A DNA stretch of 64,000 nt from Leifsonia sp. ZF2019 (GTDB taxonomy: Bacteria; Actinomycetota; Actinomycetes; Actinomycetales; Microbacteriaceae). How positions within the stretch are numbered: position 1 is the first letter of the stretch; each line of letters starts with the position of its first letter. This document shows positions 33,548 to 42,544 of the stretch, in pieces. The stretch spans positions 1,860,001 to 1,924,000 of the forward strand of contig NZ_CP065037.1 in NCBI RefSeq assembly GCF_019924635.1, in the 5' to 3' direction. The translations under genes and the position numbers were made by a program. The notes under the pieces are model-generated. The model was given only the letters and a program-made list of their open reading frames with translations, had not been told where the DNA came from and made no database searches.

Positions 33548-36382
33548 TCAGTCTCGGTCTGCCGTGACGCCCTCGGCCTGCTGCAGCATACCGCGGAGGT
33601 TCTCGAAGTAGCCGGCCACAGCCTCCCGCTCGATCTTGATCTGCGCCAGGCGCTCCTCGGCGTCGGCCACGAGCCGCGCGGTGCGCTCCTCGGCCTCCTC
33701 GAGCTGAGCGGCGGCGCGCTCCTCGGCGTCCCGCACGATCCGGGCGGCCGTCTGCTCGGCCTCGGTGCGAGCCTTCTTGACCGTCTCGCGGGCCTCGGTC
33801 TCGAAGGCCTCGCTCTCGGAGCGCGCCTGCGCGGTGCGCTTGGTGGCGTCCTGCAGCTGGGCGTTGGCGTCGTCGAGGTACTTCTGCGTCTGCGCGACGG
33901 CCTCCTGGTGCCGGGCCAGGTACTCCTTCTCCGCCTCGTCGCGGCGCGCCTTGAGCTCGACGTCGAGGTCGATGCGGGCCTGCTGCACTTCGTGCGTGCG
34001 CGCGTCGAGCTCGGCGAGCGTCGTCGTGCGCAGCGTCGACAGCTCGGTCTCGAGTGCCGTGCGGGCCTCCGCCGCCTCGTGCTCGAACTGCGCGGTGCGC
34101 TCGGCGATCTCGGCGGCGAGCGCGGTGCGTGCCTGGGCGATCTCCGCCGCGAGCTCCTGACGCGCCTCGCCGGACTCCTTCTCGAGCGCGACCCGAGCCT
34201 GCTGGGTCTCGTCCGCGAGCGCACGACGGACGGTCTCCGCTTCGCTCTCGAGCGAGAGCCGCTGCTGCTCCCGGTCGTTTGCGAGCTCGTTCGCCGTGGA
34301 TTGACGCTGATCGGCGAGCTCGACCGCAGTGCGGCGTGCGTCTTCCGCGAGGGTCGTGCGCACCCGCTCGGTCTCTTCCGCGAGGCGGGAGCGGGTCTGC
34401 TCCGCCTCGGCGGCCAGCGTGGCTGTCGTCTGCTCGACCTCGGCGGCGAGTGCGGCCTTCGTGGTCGCGACCTCGGTCTCCAGCGCCGAGCGGGCCTGCT
34501 CGGTGTCGGCCGCGAGCGTCGTCGTGGTCTGCTCGACTTCGGCGGCGAGGGCGGATTTCGTCGTGGTGACTTCTGTCTCGAGGGCGGATCTGGTCTGTTC
34601 GACCTCGGCGGCGAGGGCGGACTTCGTCTGTTCGACCTCGGCGGCGAGGGCGGACTTCGTGGTCGCGACCTCCGTCTCGAGGGCGGACTTCGTCTGTTCG
34701 ACTTCGGCGGCGAGGGCGGCGCGGGTGGTCTCCACCTCGGACGCCAACTGGGCGCGGGTCGAGGTGACCTCGGCCTGCAGAGCAGCCCGGCCGCCGGCCA
34801 GCTCGTCGGCCAGCGCCGTGCGTGCCGCGTCGACCTCGGCCGCGAGATCCGCGCGGAGCTGCGTCGCCTCGGCGTCCAGCTCGCGGCGGCGCCGCTCGGT
34901 CTCCGCCTCCAGCTCGGCGCGGGAGGTCTCCGCAGCCGTCGCGATCTCGCGCGCCGCCCGCTCGCGGTCGGCGGCGAGGGCGGCGGCCGTGGCCGTGCGA
35001 TCGGCCTCGAGGGCCGACCGCGTCTCGGTCGACTCCTTATCCAGGGCGGTGCGCGTCTGGAGGGTCTGGTCGGCCAGCTCCCGCGTGGTCCGTTCGACGT
35101 CGTCCGCCAGTCGTGCCTTCGTGCTGGTCACCTCGTCGGCCAGAGCGGACTTCGTGCGGGTGACCTCGTCGGCGAGGGCCGCCTTCGTGGTGGCGACTTC
35201 GTCGGCCAGAGCGGACTTCGTGCGGGTGACCTCGTCGGCCAGAGCGGACTTCGTGCGGGTGACCTCATCGGCGAGCTCGGTGCGGGTGCGGTCGACCTCC
35301 TCGGTGAGCGCGGACCGGGTCGTCGTCACCTCGGCGGCCAGCGCGGCCTTGGTCTGCTCGACCTCCGCCGCCAGCGCGGCCTTGGTCTGCTCGACCTCGA
35401 TCGCCAGCGCCTTGGTGGTCTGCTCCACCTCGGTCTTCAACGAGAGTCGCGTGGTGGCGTCCTCATCGGCGAGGTCGGCGCGGGTCTGGGCGGCCTCGGC
35501 GGCCAGGGCCGCGCGCTCCTGTTCGACCTCGGCGGCGAGGTCGGCGCGGGTCTGGGCGGCCTCCGCCGCGAGCTCGGCCCGCAGGCGTGACTCATCCGCC
35601 GCCAGCCGATCGGCGGTCTCCGCCACACGGCGGTCGAGGTCGAGGCGGATCTGCGCGGCCTCCCGCTCGAAGGCGGCACGGTCCTGTGCGAACGCCCCTT
35701 CGAGCTCTGCGGTGCGGGCCTCGATCGTGCGCTCGAGCTCTGCGGCCTCCGCACGGGCCGACTCCGCCTCCCGCGAGGCGACGGCCTTCAGCTCGGCGGC
35801 CTCGCGGTCGGCTTCGGCGCGCACCGCCGCGGCCTCGCGCTTGCTCGTCGCCCGCAGCTCGGCGGCCTCGGTGGCGACGGCGCCGCGTATACCCGCCGCC
35901 TCTCGCATCGCGTCGGTGAGGAGGGTCTCCTTGTCGGCACGAGTCTTGGCGAGGAGCTCACGCGACTCGATCTGCGCGTCCTCCAGCATGGTCGTCGCGC
36001 GGGCGGACGCGTCCGCGATCACCCGCTCGGCCTGCTGGGCTGCGGCCTTCTTCACCTTCTCGATCTCACCGGAGACCCCGGCGCGCAGCTTCTCCGCGTC
36101 GATGTCGGCCTGCGCGATGAGGCGGGTCGACTGCTCCTCGGCGACGCGGAGGGTGTTCTCCAGCTTCGTCCCGAGGCCCGAGTACGTCGGGCTTCCGACC
36201 TCTTCGATCTCGGCGTTCAGCTCGTCGATGCGCAGCTGGAGACGCTTGATCTCCTTGGCCGAGTCGGCCGACTGCGTGTTCGACTTGATGAGCTCGCGCC
36301 GCAGCTCCTGCACGGCCTTGTCGACCTCGTCCTTGTCGTACCCGCGGAAGACCTGCGTGAAGTTGGATTCATCGGTGGCCAC
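33548..36382 (-). CDS. Giant DivIVA-headed hendecad coiled-coil protein
   Basis: A 944-residue, highly charged protein. The N-terminus (FTQVFRGYDKDEVDKAVQELRREL, split here for length as residues 8-31) resembles a DivIVA head and is followed by a heptad coiled coil. From about residue 260 to 785 the sequence repeats every 11 residues with consensus like EVEQTKAALAA, roughly 45-50 copies. The C-terminus (EREAVAGYFENLRGML, residues 918-933) resembles the end of Wag31-like proteins. GTG 36382 follows AGGAG. By analogy with Scy/FilP it may be a polar cytoskeletal filament; that is inference. The family is DivIVA-related but the exact orthology is unclear. Confidence 0.85.
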   Translation of the reverse strand: MATDESNFTQVFRGYDKDEVDKAVQELRRELIKSNTQSADSAKEIKRLQLRIDELNAEIEEVGSPTYSGLGTKLENTLRVAEEQSTRLIAQADIDAEKLRAGVSGEIEKVKKAAAQQAERVIADASARATTMLEDAQIESRELLAKTRADKETLLTDAMREAAGIRGAVATEAAELRATSKREAAAVRAEADREAAELKAVASREAESARAEAAELERTIEARTAELEGAFAQDRAAFEREAAQIRLDLDRRVAETADRLAADESRLRAELAAEAAQTRADLAAEVEQERAALAAEAAQTRADLADEDATTRLSLKTEVEQTTKALAIEVEQTKAALAAEVEQTKAALAAEVTTTRSALTEEVDRTRTELADEVTRTKSALADEVTRTKSALADEVATTKAALADEVTRTKSALADEVTSTKARLADDVERTTRELADQTLQTRTALDKESTETRSALEADRTATAAALAADRERAAREIATAAETSRAELEAETERRRRELDAEATQLRADLAAEVDAARTALADELAGGRAALQAEVTSTRAQLASEVETTRAALAAEVEQTKSALETEVATTKSALAAEVEQTKSALAAEVEQTRSALETEVTTTKSALAAEVEQTTTTLAADTEQARSALETEVATTKAALAAEVEQTTATLAAEAEQTRSRLAEETERVRTTLAEDARRTAVELADQRQSTANELANDREQQRLSLESEAETVRRALADETQQARVALEKESGEARQELAAEIAQARTALAAEIAERTAQFEHEAAEARTALETELSTLRTTTLAELDARTHEVQQARIDLDVELKARRDEAEKEYLARHQEAVAQTQKYLDDANAQLQDATKRTAQARSESEAFETEARETVKKARTEAEQTAARIVRDAEERAAAQLEEAEERTARLVADAEERLAQIKIEREAVAGYFENLRGMLQQAEGVTADRD
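34028..35605 (-). repeat. Degenerate 33-bp tandem repeats within the coiled-coil gene
   Basis: The 11-residue repeats appear in DNA as 33-bp tandem units. Two blocks are nearly identical unit to unit: about 35087-35431 and about 34403-34750. Units differ by a few bases, e.g. GCGGACTTCGTGCGGGTGAC recurring at 33- or 66-base spacing between 35143 and 35265. They are coding, not CRISPR. Confidence 0.85.
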
Positions 36383-36433
36383 GTGTGTTACTCCTGAAGT
36401 CTGCTGGTCGCGAGCTGCTCGCACGCCGCAACG

Positions 36434-36439
36434 ATCTTA
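36434..36439 (-). promoter_or_regulatory. -10-like box TAAGAT for the coiled-coil gene
   Basis: On the minus strand TAAGAT at 36439-36434 would give a leader of about 45 bases before GTG 36382, which has its own AGGAG. The 197-base divergent gap also holds TATCGT (36517-36522) facing the gene at 36580. Confidence 0.35.
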
Positions 36440-36579
36440 CATTTGGCGCCGGGTACCCGCATGGGGGACTGCATCCTCCCGCAGGGAACGGTTAGATGCC
36501 TTTCAGGGTGCTGGACTATCGTTGAGTGTCTTGCCCGCCTGTCTGTGCCCGTCCCCCTCCGGCACACGAGGAGATCTGC

Positions 36580-38421
36580 TTGCGTTTCGTACTCGCCATC
36601 GTCGCGTTCGTCGTGGCCGCCGTCATGATCGTCGCCGGCATCGCCCAGCGGACGGTGTTCGCACCCCCCTCGCAGCTCACGGCGACCGCGAACGTTTCGG
36701 GGGATGCCCGATACGTGGTGATCGCCGGCTCGGCGCTCAACGCGCACACCGGTCAGCAGACGCTCTCCGTGACCGGTGCCGAAGACCCCGCGGCGCAGGT
36801 CGTCGCGATCGGGCGGACGGACGACGTGACGGCGTGGCTGGGCACGGAGAAGTACGTCGCCGTCGGATACGACTCGACCACGGGCTCGCTGACGACACGC
36901 ATGGTCACCCCGAAGGCGGACTCCGGCTCCACCTCGACCCCGTCGCCCGGCGCGACGGCGGGTGCGACCGAGGGGACGTCGTCGTCCGCGGCGGGTCCGA
37001 ACCCCACCGGGTCCGACCTCTGGCTCGAGGAGTACGACGGCCAGGACGCCCAGGTCACCCGCATGAACATCCCCGACGGGGTGAGCGTCCTCGTCGCCTC
37101 GGACGGCACGAAGCCCGCGCCATCCACGATCACCGTCACCTGGCCGGTCGACTCGAGCACGCCGTGGGCGTTCCCGCTGATCATCGGCGGCCTGGTCCTG
37201 CTCGTCATCGGAATCGCCCTCTACCTCTGGGGGCTCTACACCCACCGCAGATCGCGCGGACCGCGCCGGAAGAGCGGACCCAAGATGCCCAAACTCCCCA
37301 AGGCCCCCAAATACAAGCCGACCTCCGAGGTCGAGACCACCCCGCGCGGGCGTCGATCCACGCGGCGCGCCCGGGTCATCGCGCCCGCCGTGCTCGTCGG
37401 AGCCTTGACCCTGTCCGGCGCCGGCGCCACCTTCGCCGACGAGACGCCCACTCCCACCCCGACCCCGACGCCGACGTCGACGACGACCGCGGTGCCGAAG
37501 CCGGCGAATCAGCTGCCGCCGGCGGTCACCGTGCCCCAGCTCGAGCGGATCATCAAGCGCATCTCGGTCTCCGCGGCCAATGCCGATGCGAAGGCCGACC
37601 CGAACCTCGCCAAGCAGCGCTTCACCGGCGCCGCCCTGCAGCTGCGTGAGGCCAACTACGCCATCCGGGCGAAGAAGGCGGACCAGCCGGCGCTCCCGGC
37701 GATCCCCTCCGACCCGATCGTGCTCTCGCTCCCGCAGGCGACCGATTCCTGGCCTCGCACGGTCGTCGCGGTGATCGAGATGCCCAAGGACGCGGAGGGC
37801 AAGGACCAGGCGCCGCAAGCGCTCACCCTGGTGCAGGACTCGCCGCGTGACAACTACATGGTCGAGTACGCGATCTCCCTCGAGCCCAAGGCCAAGGTTC
37901 CGAACCTGGCACCGGCGAGCATCGGCGCCGCCGCCGTCCGTCCGGACTCGAAGCTGCTCGCCCTGCCGCCGAACCAGGTCGCCGCCGCTTACGGCGACGT
38001 GCTGATGAACGGCGACCAGAGCAAGTACGCGAGCCTGTTCAGCGCGGACGGCGACACCTTGCGCACCGCGGTGGGCGCCGAATGGAAGGCGCAGCAGAAG
38101 GCGGCCGTGCCGGCCACCGCCTCGCTGACCTTCACCAGTGCGGTCGGCCCGAACCCGGACGTCGCGATGGCCACCAACGACTCGGGCGCGCTCGTGTGGG
38201 TGGACCTGCAGGAGACGCAGCAGCTGAAGGTGGTCGAGGCCGGGGCCGAGGTCAACGCCGGCCCGACCGCCGCCGCGCTCGGCGTCGCGAGCTCCAAGAC
38301 CGGTGTCGAGACCACCTTCGGCTACCAGCTGGCCTTCTATGTGCCCCCGGCCGGGTCGGACGCGAAGATCACGCTCCTCGGTTTCGCTCAGGGCATGATC
38401 GGGGCCAAAGAGATCCAGTGA
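36580..38421 (+). CDS. Three-TM protein with two exported domains
   Basis: A 613-residue protein of unrecognised family. Membrane segment 1 is at residues 2-22, then an exported domain to about 190, segment 2 near 192-214, a very basic cytoplasmic loop (RRSRGPRRKSGPKMPKLPK), segment 3 near 267-288, a PTPTPTPT linker and a second exported domain of about 310 residues. Segment 3 plus linker resembles a complete signal sequence, as if two exported proteins had fused. The TTG start follows GAGGAG. It diverges from the coiled-coil gene; a wall or division role is only a guess. Confidence 0.75.
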   Translation: MRFVLAIVAFVVAAVMIVAGIAQRTVFAPPSQLTATANVSGDARYVVIAGSALNAHTGQQTLSVTGAEDPAAQVVAIGRTDDVTAWLGTEKYVAVGYDSTTGSLTTRMVTPKADSGSTSTPSPGATAGATEGTSSSAAGPNPTGSDLWLEEYDGQDAQVTRMNIPDGVSVLVASDGTKPAPSTITVTWPVDSSTPWAFPLIIGGLVLLVIGIALYLWGLYTHRRSRGPRRKSGPKMPKLPKAPKYKPTSEVETTPRGRRSTRRARVIAPAVLVGALTLSGAGATFADETPTPTPTPTPTSTTTAVPKPANQLPPAVTVPQLERIIKRISVSAANADAKADPNLAKQRFTGAALQLREANYAIRAKKADQPALPAIPSDPIVLSLPQATDSWPRTVVAVIEMPKDAEGKDQAPQALTLVQDSPRDNYMVEYAISLEPKAKVPNLAPASIGAAAVRPDSKLLALPPNQVAAAYGDVLMNGDQSKYASLFSADGDTLRTAVGAEWKAQQKAAVPATASLTFTSAVGPNPDVAMATNDSGALVWVDLQETQQLKVVEAGAEVNAGPTAAALGVASSKTGVETTFGYQLAFYVPPAGSDAKITLLGFAQGMIGAKEIQ

Positions 38422-38491
38422 TCGCGCGGCGCCCGCCGCGTAAGGTTGAGAGTTGTGCCGACGCGGACCCGGTCCGCCCTCTGGAGGAGTC

Positions 38492-39460
38492 ATGAGTCAG
38501 ATCCCGCCCCCGCCCACCAACCTGCGCGGCGCCGTCGATTTGAGTTCGCTCGTCAACCGGCCCGCCACGCCTGCCGCGGGCGGTGCGGGGGCGCCGGCGG
38601 ACGCGGGTGAGGCGCTCGCGCTGCCGAGCCTGTTCTTCGAGGGCACCGACGCCAACTTCAACGACTTCATCGATCTGTCGATGCGCGTCCCCGTCGTGGT
38701 GGACCTGGCCGCCGCGTGGGCGGAACCGTCCGCGCAGCTCAGTCCGGTGCTGGAGCGCGTCGTCGCCCAGCTCGCCGGTCGCGTCGTGCTGGTGAAGGTC
38801 GATGTCGGCGCGAACCCGCAACTGGCCCAGGCGTTCCAGGCGCAGTCCGTCCCCGCGGCGGCCGCGCTGGTCGGCGGCCGCCCCGTCCAGCTCTTCGCGG
38901 GCGCTCTGCCCGAGGAGCAGATCCGCGACGTCCTCGACCAGCTGCTGCAGCTCGCGGCGCAGAACGGCGTGACCGGAACGGTGGCCGTCGACGGTGAGGC
39001 CGGCCCGGCCGCCGAGGGGGAGCAGGCCGAAGCCGCACCCGAGCCGCTGCCGCCGCACCACGCCGAGGCGTACGAGGCGATCGAGCGCGGCGACTACGCC
39101 ACGGCGATCCAGGAGTACAAGACGGCCATCGCGCAGGATCCGCGCGACGCCATGGCCGTGGCCGGGCTGGCGCAGGTCAGTCTGCTGGCCCGCCTGGCGG
39201 GCAAGACGCTCGACGCGATCCGCTCCGCCGCCGCGGCCGACCCGGCGGACCCGTCCGCGCAGCTCGACGTCGCCGACCTCGACCTCTCCGGCGGTCACGT
39301 GGAGGACGCGTTCGACCGCCTGCTCACGCTGTTCCCGACGTTGGACGCGGCCGGCAAAGAGACGGTCCGCACCCGGCTGCTCGACTATTTCGAGATCGTC
39401 GGTGTGGAGGACCCGCGCGTCGCCAAGGCGCGGGCTAGGCTGACGTCGCTGCTCTACTGA
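38492..39460 (+). CDS. YbbN-like thioredoxin-fold TPR protein without CxxC
   Basis: A 322-residue soluble protein. After a Pro/Ala-rich N-terminus, residues 55-165 form a thioredoxin fold in which the active site is WAEPS rather than WCxPC, so no redox disulfide is possible. The C-terminal half contains TPR-like helices (YEAIERGDYATAIQEYKTAI). This is the architecture of E. coli YbbN/CnoX, a holdase that hands clients to chaperones. ATG 38492 follows GGAGGAG. Confidence 0.88.
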   Translation: MSQIPPPPTNLRGAVDLSSLVNRPATPAAGGAGAPADAGEALALPSLFFEGTDANFNDFIDLSMRVPVVVDLAAAWAEPSAQLSPVLERVVAQLAGRVVLVKVDVGANPQLAQAFQAQSVPAAAALVGGRPVQLFAGALPEEQIRDVLDQLLQLAAQNGVTGTVAVDGEAGPAAEGEQAEAAPEPLPPHHAEAYEAIERGDYATAIQEYKTAIAQDPRDAMAVAGLAQVSLLARLAGKTLDAIRSAAAADPADPSAQLDVADLDLSGGHVEDAFDRLLTLFPTLDAAGKETVRTRLLDYFEIVGVEDPRVAKARARLTSLLY

Positions 39461-39515
39461 CGTCGCGGACGCGGTGAGGCGGCGGACCCCCCGAACCCCT
39501 CCCGAAAGGCAGCGT

Positions 39516-40301
39516 ATGCCCCGTGTGCTCGTCGTCGGAGGGACAGGCCTCGCCGGACGCGCCGTGACCGCCGCCGCTGTGGAACGCGGGCACGAGGTGG
39601 TCGTGGCTGCGCGACGGGCGCCGGACGACGACGCGCCGGCGTACGTCGACGGCGCGCAGTACGTCACGGCCGATCTCGTCGGCGGGGGCGGCCTCGAGGA
39701 GGCGGTCGACGGGGTCGATGTACTGATCGACGCGAGCAACGGCTCAGGCAAGCAGGCGGCGCGCGTCTTCCTGCACGGTTCCCGCAACCTCCTGCACACC
39801 GCGGCGCGCTTCGGCGTGGGGCGCGCGGTGCAGCTGTCGATCGCCGGCATCGACGGATCGCGCTACCCGTACTACCGCGCCAAGCTCGCCCAGGAGCAGG
39901 TGTATCGCGAGTCGCCCCTGGCGACCCGCATCGTGCGGGCGACCCAATTCCACGACTTCGTGACCGCGGTCTTCGAGCGCGGGCGCCCGTTCGGTGCGCT
40001 GCTCGCGCCGACGGGGACGCGGTTCCAGCCCATCGCGGTGGAGGATGTCGCGGACGCTCTGGTGGACGCCGCCGAGCTCACCGCTGCGGCGGACACCGAG
40101 CGCACGATCGGCGGTCCGGCGATCGAGTCGGCCCGCTCCCTCGCGGAGCAGTTGAAGGCAGCGCGCGGATCCCGTCGTCCCATCGTCCCGGTGCGCCTGG
40201 GCGGCGGCCTGGGCGCGACCTGGCGGGCCGGGCACAACCTCGCGCCCGAACACGCCGTCGACGGCGTCGACTACACCGCGTGGCTCAGCGCCGCGGCCTG
40301 A
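39516..40301 (+). CDS. NAD(P)-binding NmrA/atypical SDR protein
   Basis: A 261-residue Rossmann-fold protein with GGTGLAG at the N-terminus and [13 protein letters not shown], where Tyr and Lys of the YxxxK type are approximated. It resembles NmrA-like or atypical SDR proteins that bind NAD(P) as redox sensors or reductases. ATG 39516 follows AAAGG. Its 3' end overlaps the convergent glgB gene by 17 bases. Confidence 0.85.
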   Translation: MPRVLVVGGTGLAGRAVTAAAVERGHEVVVAARRAPDDDAPAYVDGAQYVTADLVGGGGLEEAVDGVDVLIDASNGSGKQAARVFLHGSRNLLHTAARFGVGRAVQLSIAGIDGSRYPYYRAKLAQEQVYRESPLATRIVRATQFHDFVTAVFERGRPFGALLAPTGTRFQPIAVEDVADALVDAAELTAAADTERTIGGPAIESARSLAEQLKAARGSRRPIVPVRLGGGLGATWRAGHNLAPEHAVDGVDYTAWLSAAA

Positions 40302-42492
40302 GCCACAAGGCGCCCAGCGGCGGCAGGGTGAGCACCGCTGACGCCGGGCGGCCCATCCACGGCTCGTCCGCCGCGGTCACTCCGCCGAGGTTGCCCACGC
40401 CCGAGCCTCCGAACGCGTCGGCGTCGGTGTTGAGCAACTCCTCCCAGTCACCCGCGAAGGGCAGGCCGATCCGGTAGCCGTTGTGCGGGGCGCCGGAGAA
40501 GTTGAACACGGCCACCAGGGGCGAGCCGTCCCGGTCCTTCCGGAGGAACGCGATCACATTGCCTGCGGCGTCCGAGCCGTCGATCCACTCGAAGCCGGCC
40601 GGCTCGTTGTCGAGGGCCCAGAGCGCGGGCTGCGCCCGGTAGAGCGCGTTGAGCTGAGCGACCAGGTTCCAGAGGCCCTGATGCGCCGGCTGGTCCAGGA
40701 TCCACCAGTCCAGTCCGCGCTCCTCGCTCCACTCCGACGGCTGGCCGAACTCCTGCCCCATGAAGAGCAGCTGCTTGCCCGGATGCGCCCACATGAACGC
40801 GAGGAAGACCCGCACGTTCGCCAGCTGCTGCCAGTGGTCTCCCGGCATCTTGCCGAGCAGCGAGCCCTTGCCGTGCACGACCTCGTCGTGGCTGATCGGC
40901 AGGAGGAAGTTCTCGCTCCAGGCGTACACGAACGAGAACGTGAGCTCGCCGTGGTGGTAGGAACGCCACATCGGGTTCTCGTGCATGTACTGCAGCGAGT
41001 CGTGCATCCAGCCCATGTTCCACTTGAGCCCGAAGCCGAGGCCTCCCGAAGAGGTCGGCGCGGTGACGCCGGGGTAGCTGGTGGACTCCTCGGCGATCAT
41101 CACGGTCCCCGGGTTGCGCTTGTACGCCGTGGCGGTGACCTCCTGCAGGAAGCCGATGGCCTCGAGGTTCTCGCGCCCACCGTGGATGTTCGGCTCCCAC
41201 TCGCCGTCGTTGCGTGAGTAGTCCAGGTAGAGCATGGAGGCGACAGCGTCGACACGGAGCCCGTCGACGTGGAACTCCTCGAGCCAGTAGAGCGCGTTCG
41301 CGACGAGGAAGTTGCGCACCTGCGAGTTGCCGTAGTCGAAGATGTAGGTGCCCCAGTCCTTGTGCTCGCCGCGGCGGGGATCGGGGTGCTCGTACACCGC
41401 CTCGCCGTCGAAACGCGCGAGCGCCCAGTCGTCCTTCGGGAAGTGGCCGGGCACCCAGTCCATGATCACGCCGATCCCGGCCTGGTGCAGACGGTCGATC
41501 AGGAACCGGAGGTCGTCGGGGGAGCCGAAGCGGCTGGTCGGCGCGTAGTAGCCGGTGACCTGGTAGCCCCACGACCCGCCGAAGGGATGCTCGGCGAGCG
41601 GCAGGAACTCCACGTGCGTGTAGCCCAGGGCGACCACGTAGTCGATGAGCTGGTCGGCGGCCTCCACATAACCGAGCCCCGGCCGCCAGCTGCCGAAATG
41701 CAGCTCGTAGACGCTCATCGGCCCCGCGTGCGGGTCTCGCTCGGCGCGGGAGCGCATCCACTCGCCGTCCTGCCACTCGTGACGGCCGACCGTGACGACG
41801 GACGCGGTCGCGGGAGGGGTCTCCGCCGCCTGCGCCATCGGGTCGATCTTGCGCACCCACGCGCCGTCTCGGCCGAGGATGTCGAACTTGTAGAGCTCCC
41901 CTTCGCCGAGACCGGGCACGAACAGCTCCCAGACGCCGGCGACGCCCATCGTGCGCATGGCGTGCTGCGTGCCGTCCCAGCCGTTGAAGTCGCCGACGAG
42001 ACGCACGGCACGGGCATGGGGCGCCCAGACCGTGAACGCCGTCCCGACGACGCCGCCCAGGTCGCGGACGTGCGCGCCGAGCGCCGTCCACAGCTGCTCG
42101 TGGCGCCCCTCCCTGATCAGGTGCAGGTCGAGCTCGCCGATGGTGGGCGCGAAGCGATACGGGTCGTCGGCCGTCCACGTGCTGCCGTCCGCGTAGCGTG
42201 CCTCGATCTCGTAGGCGCCGGGTCCGACGATGTCGACGCCCTGCCAGATGCCGTGGGCGAGGTGCGCCAGCTCGAGGTGGGCGCCGGTCGGGAGGATGGC
42301 GAACACCTCGGTCGCGAGGGGGCGGAGCGTGCGGATGACGGTGACCGGGTCGGCCACGCCCGCTGCGTTCACCTGGTGCTGGCCGAGGACGGCGTGCGGG
42401 TCGTGGTAGGCGCCGGTCGCGACGGCGAGCAGCAGGCCGTCGTCGAGAGCGGGCAGGTCGACGGCGGCGGCGCCTTCGGGGATCGGGCTCAT
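40285..42492 (-). CDS. glgB: 1,4-alpha-glucan branching enzyme
   Basis: A 735-residue GH13_9 enzyme that creates alpha-1,6 branches in glycogen-like glucan. An N-terminal carbohydrate-binding module (CBM48-type) precedes the barrel. The nucleophile is Asp in DGLRVDAV, the acid Glu in MIAEEST and the transition-state Asp in ISHDEV. ATG 42492 follows AAGGAG. It is downstream of glgE (52-base gap), the classical partner in the GlgE pathway. Confidence 0.96.
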   Translation of the reverse strand: MSPIPEGAAAVDLPALDDGLLLAVATGAYHDPHAVLGQHQVNAAGVADPVTVIRTLRPLATEVFAILPTGAHLELAHLAHGIWQGVDIVGPGAYEIEARYADGSTWTADDPYRFAPTIGELDLHLIREGRHEQLWTALGAHVRDLGGVVGTAFTVWAPHARAVRLVGDFNGWDGTQHAMRTMGVAGVWELFVPGLGEGELYKFDILGRDGAWVRKIDPMAQAAETPPATASVVTVGRHEWQDGEWMRSRAERDPHAGPMSVYELHFGSWRPGLGYVEAADQLIDYVVALGYTHVEFLPLAEHPFGGSWGYQVTGYYAPTSRFGSPDDLRFLIDRLHQAGIGVIMDWVPGHFPKDDWALARFDGEAVYEHPDPRRGEHKDWGTYIFDYGNSQVRNFLVANALYWLEEFHVDGLRVDAVASMLYLDYSRNDGEWEPNIHGGRENLEAIGFLQEVTATAYKRNPGTVMIAEESTSYPGVTAPTSSGGLGFGLKWNMGWMHDSLQYMHENPMWRSYHHGELTFSFVYAWSENFLLPISHDEVVHGKGSLLGKMPGDHWQQLANVRVFLAFMWAHPGKQLLFMGQEFGQPSEWSEERGLDWWILDQPAHQGLWNLVAQLNALYRAQPALWALDNEPAGFEWIDGSDAAGNVIAFLRKDRDGSPLVAVFNFSGAPHNGYRIGLPFAGDWEELLNTDADAFGGSGVGNLGGVTAADEPWMGRPASAVLTLPPLGALWLRPRR

Positions 42493-42544
42493 GGTGCTCC
42501 TTCTGAGGCTGTTCTCGGCGGGCCTGGGCGGATCGGTCCGCGGT

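Noticed and set aside
34028..35605. Regularly spaced repeats resembling a CRISPR array
   Set aside because: The 33-bp units are directly tandem without unique spacers and encode 11-residue coiled-coil repeats in a single open frame.
34329..37649. A 1106-codon plus-strand frame across the coiled-coil gene and beyond
   Set aside because: It is Ser/Ala/Arg shadow sequence opposite the repeats and runs out of frame into the three-TM gene.
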